Positions 8,474 to 17,278 of a stretch of 64,000 nucleotides of DNA are shown here, piece by piece. The stretch is taken from contig NZ_JAGIAS010000001.1 of NCBI RefSeq assembly GCF_017744695.1, positions 525,013 through 589,012 on the forward strand, given 5' to 3'. How positions within the stretch are numbered: position 1 is the first letter of the stretch; each line of letters begins with the position of its first letter. The stretch comes from Dyadobacter sp. (lineage in GTDB: Bacteria; Bacteroidota; Bacteroidia; Cytophagales; Spirosomataceae). The notes under the pieces are model-generated. The model was not told where the DNA came from. It did no database searches and worked only from the letters and a program-made list of their open reading frames with translations. The translations under genes were made by a program, and so were the position numbers.

Positions 8474-9256
8474 ATGGACTTAAAGAATAGCACTATCCTG
8501 ATCACAGGTGGAACCAGCGGGATAGGTTTGGAACTTGTCAAGCAACTTACCGAGCAAGGGTCAACAATCATCGTTACAGGTCGTAAACAAGAGGCCTTAA
8601 ATGATACCAAGAGGCGGTTCCCTAAAATACACGTCTTTCAGAGCGATGTAAGCGATCCGCAAGACATTGAGCGCCTCTATAAAGAGGTGACACAACAATT
8701 CCCTAATCTGAATATGATCGTTAACAATGCGGGTGAAATGCGGTTGCTTGACGTTCAGGACGCCAGTAAGGACCTGGAAAACATCACCCGTGAGATCGAT
8801 ATCAATCTTACGGGAACGATCCGGATGGTTCATCAATTTTTGCCGCACTTGCTGAGGAAGCCTTCTGCGGCGATTGTGAATGTTTCATCTGCCATTGCTT
8901 TCATGCCTTACTCCACCGCTCCGGTTTACAGCGCTTCAAAAGCAGGGGTTCATGCTTACTCCTTGGCACTGCGCCTGCAATTAAAGAAAACCAGTGTTAA
9001 GGTATTCGAATTGGTCCCCCCGGGCGTCAATACCAATCTGCAAAATGATTGGGTGCTGCCACCGAATCCAAGCCAAATGATGGATGTGGATAAGCTGGTG
9101 AATGTCGCCGTGAAAGGGTTGATGAACGACACACCCGAGATCAAGCCATTCCTGGTCGGCGTGATCAAATTTTTAAGCCGTTTGATTCCCAATCAATTGA
9201 TGAAAATGGGGCACAGGGAATTTGAAAAATTCAAAAGACTGAATAATCAACAATAA
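8474..9256 (+). CDS. SDR-family oxidoreductase (DltE-like)
   Basis: 260 aa from the ATG at 8474; an earlier in-frame start would add a non-homologous extension. The cofactor motif is TGGTSGIG (about residue 12-19), followed by NNAGE (about 88). The catalytic Ser is in NVSSAIAF (about 140) and the Tyr/Lys pair in YSASKAG (about 155). It resembles the DltE/YdfG-like classical short-chain dehydrogenases acting on small alcohols or ketones. It is the first gene of a tight set with DoxX (43-bp gap) and AraC (8-bp gap), which suggests one operon. Confidence 0.9.
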   Translation: MDLKNSTILITGGTSGIGLELVKQLTEQGSTIIVTGRKQEALNDTKRRFPKIHVFQSDVSDPQDIERLYKEVTQQFPNLNMIVNNAGEMRLLDVQDASKDLENITREIDINLTGTIRMVHQFLPHLLRKPSAAIVNVSSAIAFMPYSTAPVYSASKAGVHAYSLALRLQLKKTSVKVFELVPPGVNTNLQNDWVLPPNPSQMMDVDKLVNVAVKGLMNDTPEIKPFLVGVIKFLSRLIPNQLMKMGHREFEKFKRLNNQQ

Positions 9257-9299
9257 AAAATCAGGTATAAAGAAATCAAAATTTGCCCTTAGTTAAATC

Positions 9300-9656
9300 A
9301 TGATCAAAACCATAGCTTCCGCTGTGCTGCTACTTATTTCGGTAACGCTCAGCTTCAAACATGCCTGGGATACCCTACATTACAAAAACAATCCGGAATC
9401 CGTTAAGATGATGGAAAGCTTAGGGATCAGCGAAACGCTCATTCCATATCTGGCTTGTGTGGCCATAGCGGTCGGTGTACTTTTGCTCATCCCCGGCACC
9501 TTTTTCCTGGGCAATATGCTCAATGCGGTCCTGATTGTTATGATCATGGGGCTGGCGCTGCGAGCGGGAAATTACCGCATGGCGTTGTTGGAGATCCCGT
9601 TTCTAGCCATACCATTGGTGATGATATGGCTCAAATATCCGTTTAAGTTAAAATAA
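9300..9656 (+). CDS. DoxX-like membrane protein
   Basis: 118 aa with four hydrophobic segments (about 4-20, 44-62, 66-84 and 95-112), the size and layout of DoxX/DoxD-like inner-membrane proteins. Such proteins often accompany oxidoreductases and redox-responsive regulators, but their biochemical role is not settled. It sits between the SDR gene and the AraC gene in the same orientation with short gaps. Confidence 0.8.
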   Translation: MIKTIASAVLLLISVTLSFKHAWDTLHYKNNPESVKMMESLGISETLIPYLACVAIAVGVLLLIPGTFFLGNMLNAVLIVMIMGLALRAGNYRMALLEIPFLAIPLVMIWLKYPFKLK

Positions 9657-9664
9657 CCCGCAGG

Positions 9665-10573
9665 ATGGCAAACAGCAAACCCTACCGGATCAGCTCCATC
9701 ACGGAAATACACCGTTTGATGGGTCTCCCTAAACCCCATCACCCGCTGATCAGCATCGTTGACCTGAAAGGCCTGAAGAATGATACAGGCATAAAGGCGG
9801 TGGTTTTCGATTTGTACGTAATATCTATGAAAAGAGGATGTGACGGCTTACATTACGGGCAACAAAAATACGACTTTGACGAAGGGCTTATGGCCTTTTT
9901 GTCTCCCGGCCAGATCTTGCGCGGCGAGGAGAACGGTGTACCGGAAGGTCTCGAGGGCTGGATGCTTTTCGTACACCCCGACTTTCTTTGGACCACTTCG
10001 CTTGCCAGCAAAATCAAGCGGTACGAATTCTTCGGCTACGCGACCCATGAAGCGCTGTTCCTGTCAGACAAGGAAGAAATCGTGATCAATGACCTGATCA
10101 AAAATATTAAAGCCGAATACTATTCCAATATGGATAAGTTCAGCCAGGACATTATTATCTCGTATCTGGAGACCTTACTGAAATACGCCGAACGTTTTTA
10201 CCAGCGTCAGTTCATCACCCGAAGAATCACCAACCACCAGGTCCTGGACAAGGTGGAGGAGATCTTAACAGCCTATTTAAGCGACGAAGACCTGCTTTCC
10301 GAAGGACTGCCGACCGTTGGATATTTTGCCGATGCTTTGAACATATCCTCCAAGTATTTAAGTAGCCTGCTGAAACAACTGACCGGCCAGACGATGCAAC
10401 AGATCATCCACGAGAAACTGATCGAGAAGGCAAAAGAGCAATTATCTACAACCACCATGTCGGTCAGCGAGATTGCATATGGCCTGGGTTTCGAGCATCC
10501 TCAGTCTTTCAATAAGTTATTTAAAAGCAAGACCAAGCAAAGCCCGTTGGATTTCCGGCAGTCCTTCAATTGA
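9665..10573 (+). CDS. AraC-family transcriptional regulator
   Basis: 302 aa. The N-terminal cupin-like effector domain includes YGQQKYDFDEGLMAFLSPGQ and HPDFLW (about 60-110). A helical linker (about 150-190, YLETLLKYAERFYQRQFITR) leads to a C-terminal double helix-turn-helix (about 215-300, SVSEIAYGLGFEHPQSFNKL). It is an intact member of a subfamily found seven times in this window. It starts 8 bp after the DoxX gene, so it probably controls its own SDR-DoxX-AraC operon. Confidence 0.92.
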   Translation: MANSKPYRISSITEIHRLMGLPKPHHPLISIVDLKGLKNDTGIKAVVFDLYVISMKRGCDGLHYGQQKYDFDEGLMAFLSPGQILRGEENGVPEGLEGWMLFVHPDFLWTTSLASKIKRYEFFGYATHEALFLSDKEEIVINDLIKNIKAEYYSNMDKFSQDIIISYLETLLKYAERFYQRQFITRRITNHQVLDKVEEILTAYLSDEDLLSEGLPTVGYFADALNISSKYLSSLLKQLTGQTMQQIIHEKLIEKAKEQLSTTTMSVSEIAYGLGFEHPQSFNKLFKSKTKQSPLDFRQSFN

Positions 10574-10596
10574 AATACTCATGCCTCACCTCATTT

Positions 10597-10612
10597 TTTA
10601 CCATATGATAAA
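10597..10612. promoter_or_regulatory. Candidate Crp/Fnr operator, copy 1
   Basis: TTTACCATATGATAAA is an imperfect dyad (TTTAnCA/TGnTAAA) 34 bp before the Crp/Fnr-family start codon. An almost identical 16-mer (15 of 16 bases) lies before the SDR gene downstream. It probably binds the neighbouring regulator. Confidence 0.55.
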
Positions 10613-10645
10613 AAGATGCCCGATGATGCGTACTATTTTTAAGTG

Positions 10646-11215
10646 ATGGAAGCACTGATAAATCTTATCCTGCAATTTGGTGACCTGAACAAACAGCAGA
10701 TCGAGTTTTTGCTGAGCAAGGTCGAAATGCTCGAATTTAAAAAAGACGACTACCTGTCGGAAGCCGGGAAGGTGCCCCGGTATGTGGCGTTCGTGCTGGA
10801 AGGCGTGTTCCGCTTTTGCTATTATAACAACCGCGGCGAAGAGATCACCAATTATTTTGTGGACGAAGGCAACTTTGTGGTCGATAACGAAAAATTCGAA
10901 TCGCAGATCGTAGCGTCCGAATATGTGCAGGCCGTTACCGACTGCAAGGTACTGGCTTTCAATAAAAAGAACTGGGACCAGATATCCGGCACCATTGTCG
11001 GCTGGGAAATGATGAAGGCCAACATGGTAAAGAAATGCCTTACGTTGGCCATGGAGCGGCGTAGTCCCCTGGTTTCAGAAGACGCCACCACGCGTTACTT
11101 GTCGTTCATCGAAGCGTTCCCCAACCTGATCAACCGCATCCCGCTTTCATACGTGGCTTCATACCTGGGCATCACCCAGCAATCGCTCAGCCGCATACGC
11201 CGTAACATCCGCTAG
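10646..11215 (+). CDS. Crp/Fnr-family transcriptional regulator
   Basis: 189 aa, using the ATG at 10646 rather than the GTG one codon earlier. The N-terminal cyclic-nucleotide-binding-like beta-roll includes LSEAGKVPRYVAFVLEGVFRF (about 35-60) and FVVDNEKFE. The C-terminal winged helix is short and contains RIPLSYVASYLGITQQSLSRIRR (about 165-188). No Fnr-type cysteine cluster is present. Members of this Bacteroidota group usually control an adjacent oxidoreductase; here an SDR gene follows 77 bp downstream with a matching operator candidate. Confidence 0.9.
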   Translation: MEALINLILQFGDLNKQQIEFLLSKVEMLEFKKDDYLSEAGKVPRYVAFVLEGVFRFCYYNNRGEEITNYFVDEGNFVVDNEKFESQIVASEYVQAVTDCKVLAFNKKNWDQISGTIVGWEMMKANMVKKCLTLAMERRSPLVSEDATTRYLSFIEAFPNLINRIPLSYVASYLGITQQSLSRIRRNIR

Positions 11216-11223
11216 CGGCGCTT

Positions 11224-11239
11224 TTTACCAAATGATAAA
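11224..11239. promoter_or_regulatory. Candidate Crp/Fnr operator, copy 2
   Basis: TTTACCAAATGATAAA differs in one base from the dyad before the upstream Crp/Fnr gene. It lies 54 bp before the SDR start at 11293. The pair suggests that one regulator acts on both its own promoter and the SDR promoter. Confidence 0.55.
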
Positions 11240-11292
11240 CGCTTTTTTGTTGCAGTTTTCAACCTTTGCTTATCCATTTAAAAGTAATAAAG

Positions 11293-12153
11293 ATGAGCAA
11301 AAAGATCGTATTGATAACCGGGACAAATAGTGGCTTTGGCTGGCTTACCGCCCACACTGTAGCCGCCTTAGGGCATCAGGTATACGCCACCATGCGCGAT
11401 ACGCAGGGCCGGAATGCCGATAAAGCCCAAGCCCTTGCTGCCCTGGAAAATGTGACGGTTTTGGACGTTACCCTGACCGACGAGCAGAGCGTGAAGCAGG
11501 CCGTCGAAACCATTCTAGATAGAGAAGGCGCTATCGATGTGCTGGTAAACAACGCCGGTTATGCCATGGGCGGTGTGGCCGAGAGCTTTACCACGGCCGA
11601 TGTGCACACCACTTTTGATATCAACGTTTATGCCCCCTGGCGACTGATCAAGCAGGTACTGCCCGCTATGCGTAAACAGGCCGACGGACTGATCATCAAC
11701 GTGACCAGCGGCTTCGGGCGGGTATCGTTCCCGTTCGCTACCATTTACGCGGCCTCCAAATTTGCGCTGGAAGGCATCAGCGAAGGCCTGCATTACGAGG
11801 TGAAGCGATTAGGCATTGATGTCGTGGTTTTGGAGCCAGGCGCTTTCCCGACCGAAATGCAGCAAAAGAACAACCCCGCATCTGATCAGGGGGTATCGGA
11901 GGGGTACGGCGCCATTGCTGATATGCCCGATAAAATGATAGCCGCACTGGGCGGAGAAATGCAGGCTAAAAACCCTGACCCGCAGGACGTGGCCGACGCC
12001 ATTGTCAAACTGATCGGCACGCCCAAGGGCACACGGCCATTACGCACCGTGGTAGACCCGATCACCGGCCCATACATTGAAGCCGCCAACCAGGCCGTAG
12101 CCGAACAATTTGCCAAAGGGTTGGCCGTGTTCGGGATGGGTGAGTTATTGTAA
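11293..12153 (+). CDS. SDR-family oxidoreductase
   Basis: 286 aa from ATG 11293; the longer reading adds nine residues without homology. The cofactor motif is TGTNSGFG (about 8-15), then NNAGYAMGG (about 88-96). The catalytic Ser is in NVTSGFGRVSF (about 138) and the active-site YAASK follows (about 154-158). It belongs to the classical SDRs with a long C-terminus, often annotated as NADP-dependent oxidoreductase YqjQ-like. It follows a Crp/Fnr gene and shares its putative operator. A terminator hairpin comes 22 bp after the stop. Confidence 0.91.
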   Translation: MSKKIVLITGTNSGFGWLTAHTVAALGHQVYATMRDTQGRNADKAQALAALENVTVLDVTLTDEQSVKQAVETILDREGAIDVLVNNAGYAMGGVAESFTTADVHTTFDINVYAPWRLIKQVLPAMRKQADGLIINVTSGFGRVSFPFATIYAASKFALEGISEGLHYEVKRLGIDVVVLEPGAFPTEMQQKNNPASDQGVSEGYGAIADMPDKMIAALGGEMQAKNPDPQDVADAIVKLIGTPKGTRPLRTVVDPITGPYIEAANQAVAEQFAKGLAVFGMGELL

Positions 12154-12175
12154 GCGGAACGGATCTAATGAGATC

Positions 12176-12205
12176 GGCAGTGGCGTGAGCTACTGCCGTT
12201 TTTTG
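12176..12205 (+). terminator. Rho-independent terminator
   Basis: Stem GGCAGT/ACTGCC with a 10-nt loop is followed by GTTTTTTG, just after the SDR stop codon. Confidence 0.75.
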
Positions 12206-12221
12206 TTTCCAGCTGGGTGGA

Positions 12222-12356
12222 TCAGTTCAACGTACTGCGATATTTTGAGGGCATCAAGTTGGTTTTTGATTTAAAAAGCCTGCTAAATGACTGCGAGTGT
12301 TCGAAGCCGAGCAGAAACGCAATTTCGTTGACAGTTGTACTTGGGCTTACGCGTCA
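12222..12356 (-). pseudogene. AraC-family C-terminal remnant
   Basis: Read on the minus strand, the sequence gives STTVNEIAFLLGFEHSQSF then SRLFKSKTNLMPSKYRSTLN and a stop. This matches the last helix-turn-helix of the AraC paralogs in this window (SEIAYELGFEHSQSFSKLFK). A stop codon lies just upstream in the same frame, and the effector domain and first helix-turn-helix are missing. It is a fourth decayed copy of that subfamily, in the opposite orientation to its neighbours. Confidence 0.72.
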
Positions 12357-12534
12357 GGAACTGCCGTGTATAAAAGCGGTCGGAATACGCAGTAGTTCGC
12401 AGTGGATTGTTCAAAAACAAAACCTACCGTTCACAAACGGACGCCCCCTTAAACAAACTCAACTACAACAGCCTCATATATAACACATTATACTCGGTAA
12501 AGTTTTGGCACATTATTTTCTCCACAAATATTGA

Positions 12535-15138
12535 TTTTGTGATCAGCCGCTTATCGAAGAGATAGAAGGCGATCTGCTGGAACGCTTTCATCGCAGGCTG
12601 CACCAGGTGGGAGAACGGCAGGCCCGGCACCAATTCATCCTGGAATCCTTTGGTTTCCTTTTGTCTGTTGCTTTTAAACGCAAATTCAAAACTACTGCTT
12701 TCAGCCCACCTTTTTACAACCCGGATATGCACAACAGATATTTCAAACAATTCGGAAGGAGGCTATTCCGCGAGAAAACGTATACGCTTCTGAACATGGT
12801 GGGCCTCGCTGCCGGCCTGATCAGCTTTGCATTCATTGCACTTTGGGTAAATGACGAGCTGGGCTTCGATAAATTCAATGCGAATTATGAGCGTATCATG
12901 CGTGTAACAACGGTTAAAGACACCGAAAGGGGTAGTATTGAATCAGCAAGGTCCAGCGCGCCCGTTGCTCAGGCGCTACTCGAAGGGTATGAGGAAATAG
13001 AAAGCACCGTGCGTTTGGAGCGCAAAGAAGAAATCGTACAGCACAATGGGCAGCAAACCTTGCAGCCGGGTATCCTGCTAACGGAACCTTCATTCTTCAA
13101 TGTTTTTAGCTATAAGCTGATCAGGGGCGATGCGGCCACAGCATTAAATGATCCTTATTCTCTTGTACTGACCGAGTCCGCTGCTAAAAAGTATTTTGGG
13201 CAGACCGATCCCATCGGGAAGTCACTGCTGATTTTTCTATACGACAGTACCGGCACAGGGGCCAACTATAAAATAACCGGGCTTGCCGCCGACCCGCCCG
13301 TAAACGCACATTTCACCTTTTCCATGCTGGGTTCTTTTAAAACGATCGAGGCCCGCAGACCTGAGCTCTCTTCGACCGAAGGCTGGAAGGACAGCCGGTT
13401 TTACACCTACCTGCTGCTGAAAAACAATGTCCATATTGCACGATTTATTGAAAAAATCGGCCGGTTAAAGGGTGTTCCTGCTGCACCTCAACCCAAAATC
13501 TCAACGGACGCTTATCATTTTAAACTGCAAGCCCTGAAAGACATCCATCTTTCGTCTTCCCTCGAAAATGAACTGAGTGCCAACGGTAGTATGGAACAGA
13601 TTTACATTTTCTCTACCATTGGTTTATTGATCCTTTTTTTAGCAGGGATCAATTACACCAATCTGGCTACGGCGCGTTCGGTGGGCAGGGCCAGAGAAGT
13701 GGGAGTCAAGAAGGTAATTGGCGCGTCAAAAACACAGCTCATTTTTCAGTATTTGTCAGAGTCGGTAATGATTGCCCTGATTGCGTTGGCGCTGGCATTA
13801 GGGGTCTCCTTTTTCATCGAGCCTGCTTTTTTATCTGTCACAGGCAAAGACCTTTCGCTGTTTTCCTCCCCGTCCTTGTTGCTATTCCTTGCGGGGGTAG
13901 CGGTCTTTCTCGGGCTCCTTTCCGGCGCTTATCCCGCCTTCCTATTGGCCGGTTTCAAACCGCTGGCGATTTTGAGAGGTTCTTTCAAGTCGAGCGGGAA
14001 AGGGGTTTTGCTTCGCCAATCGCTGATTGTATCCCAGTTTGTGATCACCTTGATCCTGGTGATCAGTATCGTTGTCATCTATTCGCAAATGTCCTATATA
14101 AAACATAAAGACCTGGGCTATAACAAGGATGCGCTGATCATGATACGCCTGAACGGCAATGCGGATGTGGTAAAGGGATACAGCGCGTTTAAAAACGAAC
14201 TGATGGCAAGTCCGTTTGTGAGTGGCCTGGCCAGTTCCAATTCATTTGAGATCAGGGGCCTGGAATCTGGAAATGCAAGATTAACGGGCAGCCAGGGCGA
14301 GTCCGTACGAATGAACACATCGAGTGTCCGGGTAGATGCTGACTACCTGGCGGTTTATGGCCTGAAATTACTGGCTGGAAGGAATATCGCGGATGTAGGT
14401 GCTGGCGGCAAAGTTCGACAGGTCGTACTGAACGAAACGGCGGTCGCGAAAGCAGGCTGGAAAAATCCGGAAGATGCGATCGGGCGTTCGTTTGAAATGG
14501 ATAATCAGCCCGGGGAGGTTGTCGGTGTCGTCAGAGACTTTCATTTCAATTCGTTACAACACACTATTCCCCCTTTGGCGATGTTGGGCCATAACCAATA
14601 TTTTTCAAGGATCACCATCAAGATCGATCCCCGGAAGGTCAGCCAGTCCATAGGGCTTATCCGGCGCGCCTGGTCCGAACATTTCCCCGTCGCCTTGCTG
14701 GACTATGATTTTATTGATCAGCAGGTTAAGGAGCAGTACCTTGCCGAAGAGCGTTTTTCAAGCATCATTCTGTATTTTTCGGCATTGTCGCTGCTGATCG
14801 CGTGCCTTGGATTGTATGGTCTGATTGCGTTCACTTCTTCTCAAAAAACCAAGGAGATCAGCATCCGCAAAACACTGGGCGCGACTGTGAACGGTATTGC
14901 AGTGCTGTTGTCAAAAGATTATCTGAAACCGGTGGTCCTGGCGGGTTGCATTGCCATGCCGATTGCCTGGCATCTGATGCAAAACTGGCTACAAAATTTC
15001 TCTTACCGGATCGATATCGCCTGGTGGATGCTTGGAGCACCTTTGCTGCTGGTTTCGGTGCTTGCCGTCATCACCGTCAGTTTCCAGAGCATCAAAGCCG
15101 CGCTGGTGAACCCGGTCGAGCATTTGAGAAGCGAGTAA
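12535..15138 (+). CDS. FtsX-like ABC transporter permease with damaged N-terminal prefix
   Basis: The permease proper runs from ATG 12727 (803 aa) or GTG 12607 (843 aa). It has a first membrane segment after REKTYTLLNMVG, a MacB-type periplasmic domain, FtsX four-helix units around residues 330-450 and 700-840 of the longer form, and the HYF..EIGVKKVIGAS / EISIRKTLGAT type signatures. From 12541 the reading QPLIEEIEGDLLERFHRR matches the permease prefix domain common in Cytophagales, but an in-frame TGA at 12532 cuts off its start. It is probably part of an efflux or lipoprotein-related system; no ATPase is adjacent. Confidence 0.85.
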   Translation, partial: FCDQPLIEEIEGDLLERFHRRLHQVGERQARHQFILESFGFLLSVAFKRKFKTTAFSPPFYNPDMHNRYFKQFGRRLFREKTYTLLNMVGLAAGLISFAFIALWVNDELGFDKFNANYERIMRVTTVKDTERGSIESARSSAPVAQALLEGYEEIESTVRLERKEEIVQHNGQQTLQPGILLTEPSFFNVFSYKLIRGDAATALNDPYSLVLTESAAKKYFGQTDPIGKSLLIFLYDSTGTGANYKITGLAADPPVNAHFTFSMLGSFKTIEARRPELSSTEGWKDSRFYTYLLLKNNVHIARFIEKIGRLKGVPAAPQPKISTDAYHFKLQALKDIHLSSSLENELSANGSMEQIYIFSTIGLLILFLAGINYTNLATARSVGRAREVGVKKVIGASKTQLIFQYLSESVMIALIALALALGVSFFIEPAFLSVTGKDLSLFSSPSLLLFLAGVAVFLGLLSGAYPAFLLAGFKPLAILRGSFKSSGKGVLLRQSLIVSQFVITLILVISIVVIYSQMSYIKHKDLGYNKDALIMIRLNGNADVVKGYSAFKNELMASPFVSGLASSNSFEIRGLESGNARLTGSQGESVRMNTSSVRVDADYLAVYGLKLLAGRNIADVGAGGKVRQVVLNETAVAKAGWKNPEDAIGRSFEMDNQPGEVVGVVRDFHFNSLQHTIPPLAMLGHNQYFSRITIKIDPRKVSQSIGLIRRAWSEHFPVALLDYDFIDQQVKEQYLAEERFSSIILYFSALSLLIACLGLYGLIAFTSSQKTKEISIRKTLGATVNGIAVLLSKDYLKPVVLAGCIAMPIAWHLMQNWLQNFSYRIDIAWWMLGAPLLLVSVLAVITVSFQSIKAALVNPVEHLRSE

Positions 15139-15202
15139 AATGCTGGCAGACGGTTATTCTTTACAGAGCGAAAGCAGTTCGAAATAATCATCGGCTCTCC
15201 CG

Positions 15203-16453
15203 CTACTTTTTCGGGTAATACTCCACAAGATCAATGTAATCGGATGCCTGGCGACGATCATACAAAGTAGAAACTGCATTACGCAGCGTTTGATCGAAAA
15301 ATTCACGCGTATACCTGCACGTGGCCTGCAATACCCGCAGAGCTAGTGCTGCCTTGGCAGCGCTTTCGGCCTGCAACAACGGTAAATCACTGAAACTCAT
15401 ATGGCTGGTGCTATCGAACCGGAGTAGCACATGAAAACTACCTCCGGTAGCGGCCAGCGCACGCTTTTTGTTATTGCGCAAACTGTCCACAAGCCTGTTC
15501 AGCTCTGCAAGCGTCATATCCAAAGAGGCTGCATCTTTCTCATCCGGTGATACATTGCGGACCCTTTCAAAAAGCAAGAAGGTCTGCCCCATTCCTCTAC
15601 CGTCTGCTGCCAGATAAAATGGTTGCATCATAGCTACGCCATCCTGATCTGCGCAGCTTTTGATGCGTGTATCGAGCTGACAGGCCCGGGCTGCCGCGCG
15701 GCCTCCCGAAGAGTGCCCCATAGCGCCCACCCGCGCCAGATCCATATGCCCGGCGATAGGCGTTGTTGCCGACGGCTTTCCGTTATTAATAGCAAATAGC
15801 TGGTCCAATGCAAAACGAATATCTGCGGCCCACCATTCAATCCGTTGATTTTCATAGGCGATATGCTGCTGCTCGGTGCTGCCGGCAGCTTTCCGTCGTT
15901 TGGTTTCAGAAGTTATCTGCTTACCATCCGAAAAGGATACAAGCCAGGCATCGTATGGGTGCGAAAGTGCTACTACAACATACCCGTGGCTTGCCAGGTC
16001 CTCGATTTGTGCTGTATACAACTGAGTGATCATCCCCATTCCGTGTGAAAAGAAGATTACCGGGGCCTGCCTCAGGCGGCGATTAAAAGGGGCGTTCTCC
16101 CTCGCATGTGTGCGAATCGAGCCTGACCGGATTGGTGCCGCACCATGGTCACCCACAAAAGATGATAGCCCCGTCTCACCAAGGGCGCGCTTAATTGCAG
16201 CAGTATCCAGGTAAGGCACTAATACCTGACTGGATTGGTCAGCAGGATACCATATGTCTGCCACAATGCGCCGACTGCCGGGCTCCCCAGCCAGGATCTC
16301 TTGCCTGGAAGTGTCAGTCCATTCAAATCTGCAATGCCCGATTTCGGACTTCCCGGACGGCAAAGGAAGGTCTTGCGCACGCATAGACAAGGAGCGCCAG
16401 AAAAATATCATCAGCAAGCTAAGAAGGGGGTATACTCGCACTGGCTTTTTCAT
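15203..16453 (-). CDS. Exported PAF-acetylhydrolase-like alpha/beta hydrolase
   Basis: 416 aa. A signal peptide (about 1-27, ending in MRAQ) predicts export. The sequence shows DIWYPAD (about 65), an oxyanion segment FFSHGMGM (about 133-140), the nucleophile elbow GHSSGG (Ser about 247), and a C-terminal GSFHVLLRFDSTSHMSFSD region that likely holds the catalytic His. This order fits the platelet-activating factor acetylhydrolase group, whose members cleave short acyl esters. Its stop lies 65 bp from that of the convergent permease gene. Confidence 0.85.
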   Translation of the reverse strand: MKKPVRVYPLLSLLMIFFWRSLSMRAQDLPLPSGKSEIGHCRFEWTDTSRQEILAGEPGSRRIVADIWYPADQSSQVLVPYLDTAAIKRALGETGLSSFVGDHGAAPIRSGSIRTHARENAPFNRRLRQAPVIFFSHGMGMITQLYTAQIEDLASHGYVVVALSHPYDAWLVSFSDGKQITSETKRRKAAGSTEQQHIAYENQRIEWWAADIRFALDQLFAINNGKPSATTPIAGHMDLARVGAMGHSSGGRAAARACQLDTRIKSCADQDGVAMMQPFYLAADGRGMGQTFLLFERVRNVSPDEKDAASLDMTLAELNRLVDSLRNNKKRALAATGGSFHVLLRFDSTSHMSFSDLPLLQAESAAKAALALRVLQATCRYTREFFDQTLRNAVSTLYDRRQASDYIDLVEYYPKK

Positions 16454-16626
16454 AATAGGGCTTGTTGAACACCTTCGTTAATTCACTTTCACTTTAACAA
16501 TAAATATACGGAGTCTGATTTTACGAACCTCCGATCCCGGTTCATGGAACTGCCCCGCTGCCTGGGGCAGTAGTTACGAGTCGGCCCTCCCCAGTGGGAA
16601 CTTTGAAAAAGCGATGTTTATGGCCA

Positions 16627-17047
16627 TGAAAGGCACCGCAGGCAGATAGTGTAAGGGTAAGCCTTGGACTTGGCGGACGGGGCGGGACCAAACTCACTAA
16701 AAATCCGGAAGGTTTTTTTACAGAATGCACCGAGAGTCCCATGGACGAGGGTTTTCATTATTACCATCTTAATGTAGATGGAGGAACCTTTAATGATCCG
16801 GGTACACCGAACTATTACGGCTTTTCGGCTACTATACACTACTCAGCGAAGGTGTGTATCACCCGAGGATCTGAAAGACAAAACCAAACCTAAGCTCGTT
16901 TTCCTCAGTGCAGGTAGTAAAGAAAAGCCCGACGGCGTGAGAAATGCAGCTTCTGCGCTGAAAACGGCTGGATATAATTCGGTTTCATACGTTTCCGAGG
17001 GCACAGCGCATGAGTTTCTTACAGTTTGCAAGGAGGCGATAAAGTGC
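16627..17047 (+). pseudogene. Decayed feruloyl-esterase-like gene (two fragments)
   Basis: Fragment 1 (16627-16857) reads KAPQADSVRVSLG, EGFFTE, then EGFHYYHLNVDGGTFNDPG and YYGF, the N-terminal Ig-like domain of XynZ/IroE-type esterases. Fragment 2 (16886-17047, another frame) reads KPKLVFLSAGSKEKPDG and then EGTAHEF, the usual C-terminal end with the catalytic His. The intervening catalytic core with the Ser nucleophile is gone. The gene is therefore broken by a large internal deletion plus frameshift. Confidence 0.72.
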
Positions 17048-17278
17048 TTAATGAAACGGTCTTGCCTGAAAATCAAAAATGGTTGCTTGTCGGCCTTCGG
17101 CGTGTTTTGTTTGAGCAGATGTAGCTCATTGAATTCATACACTTCTGTCTGTTGTAATTATTGAAACAATCTAAAATACGATTATTGGTAGTCTATCTAC
17201 CACGGAATCCGATGGTCAATGTTGCCGAGTTCTCCATACTTTGATATACAAAATTGCCGGAAACCGGGCATGCATTAC

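Noticed and set aside
12217-12483. 88-codon plus-strand frame
   Set aside because: The minus strand of the same stretch encodes the C-terminus of an AraC protein, which explains the open frame.
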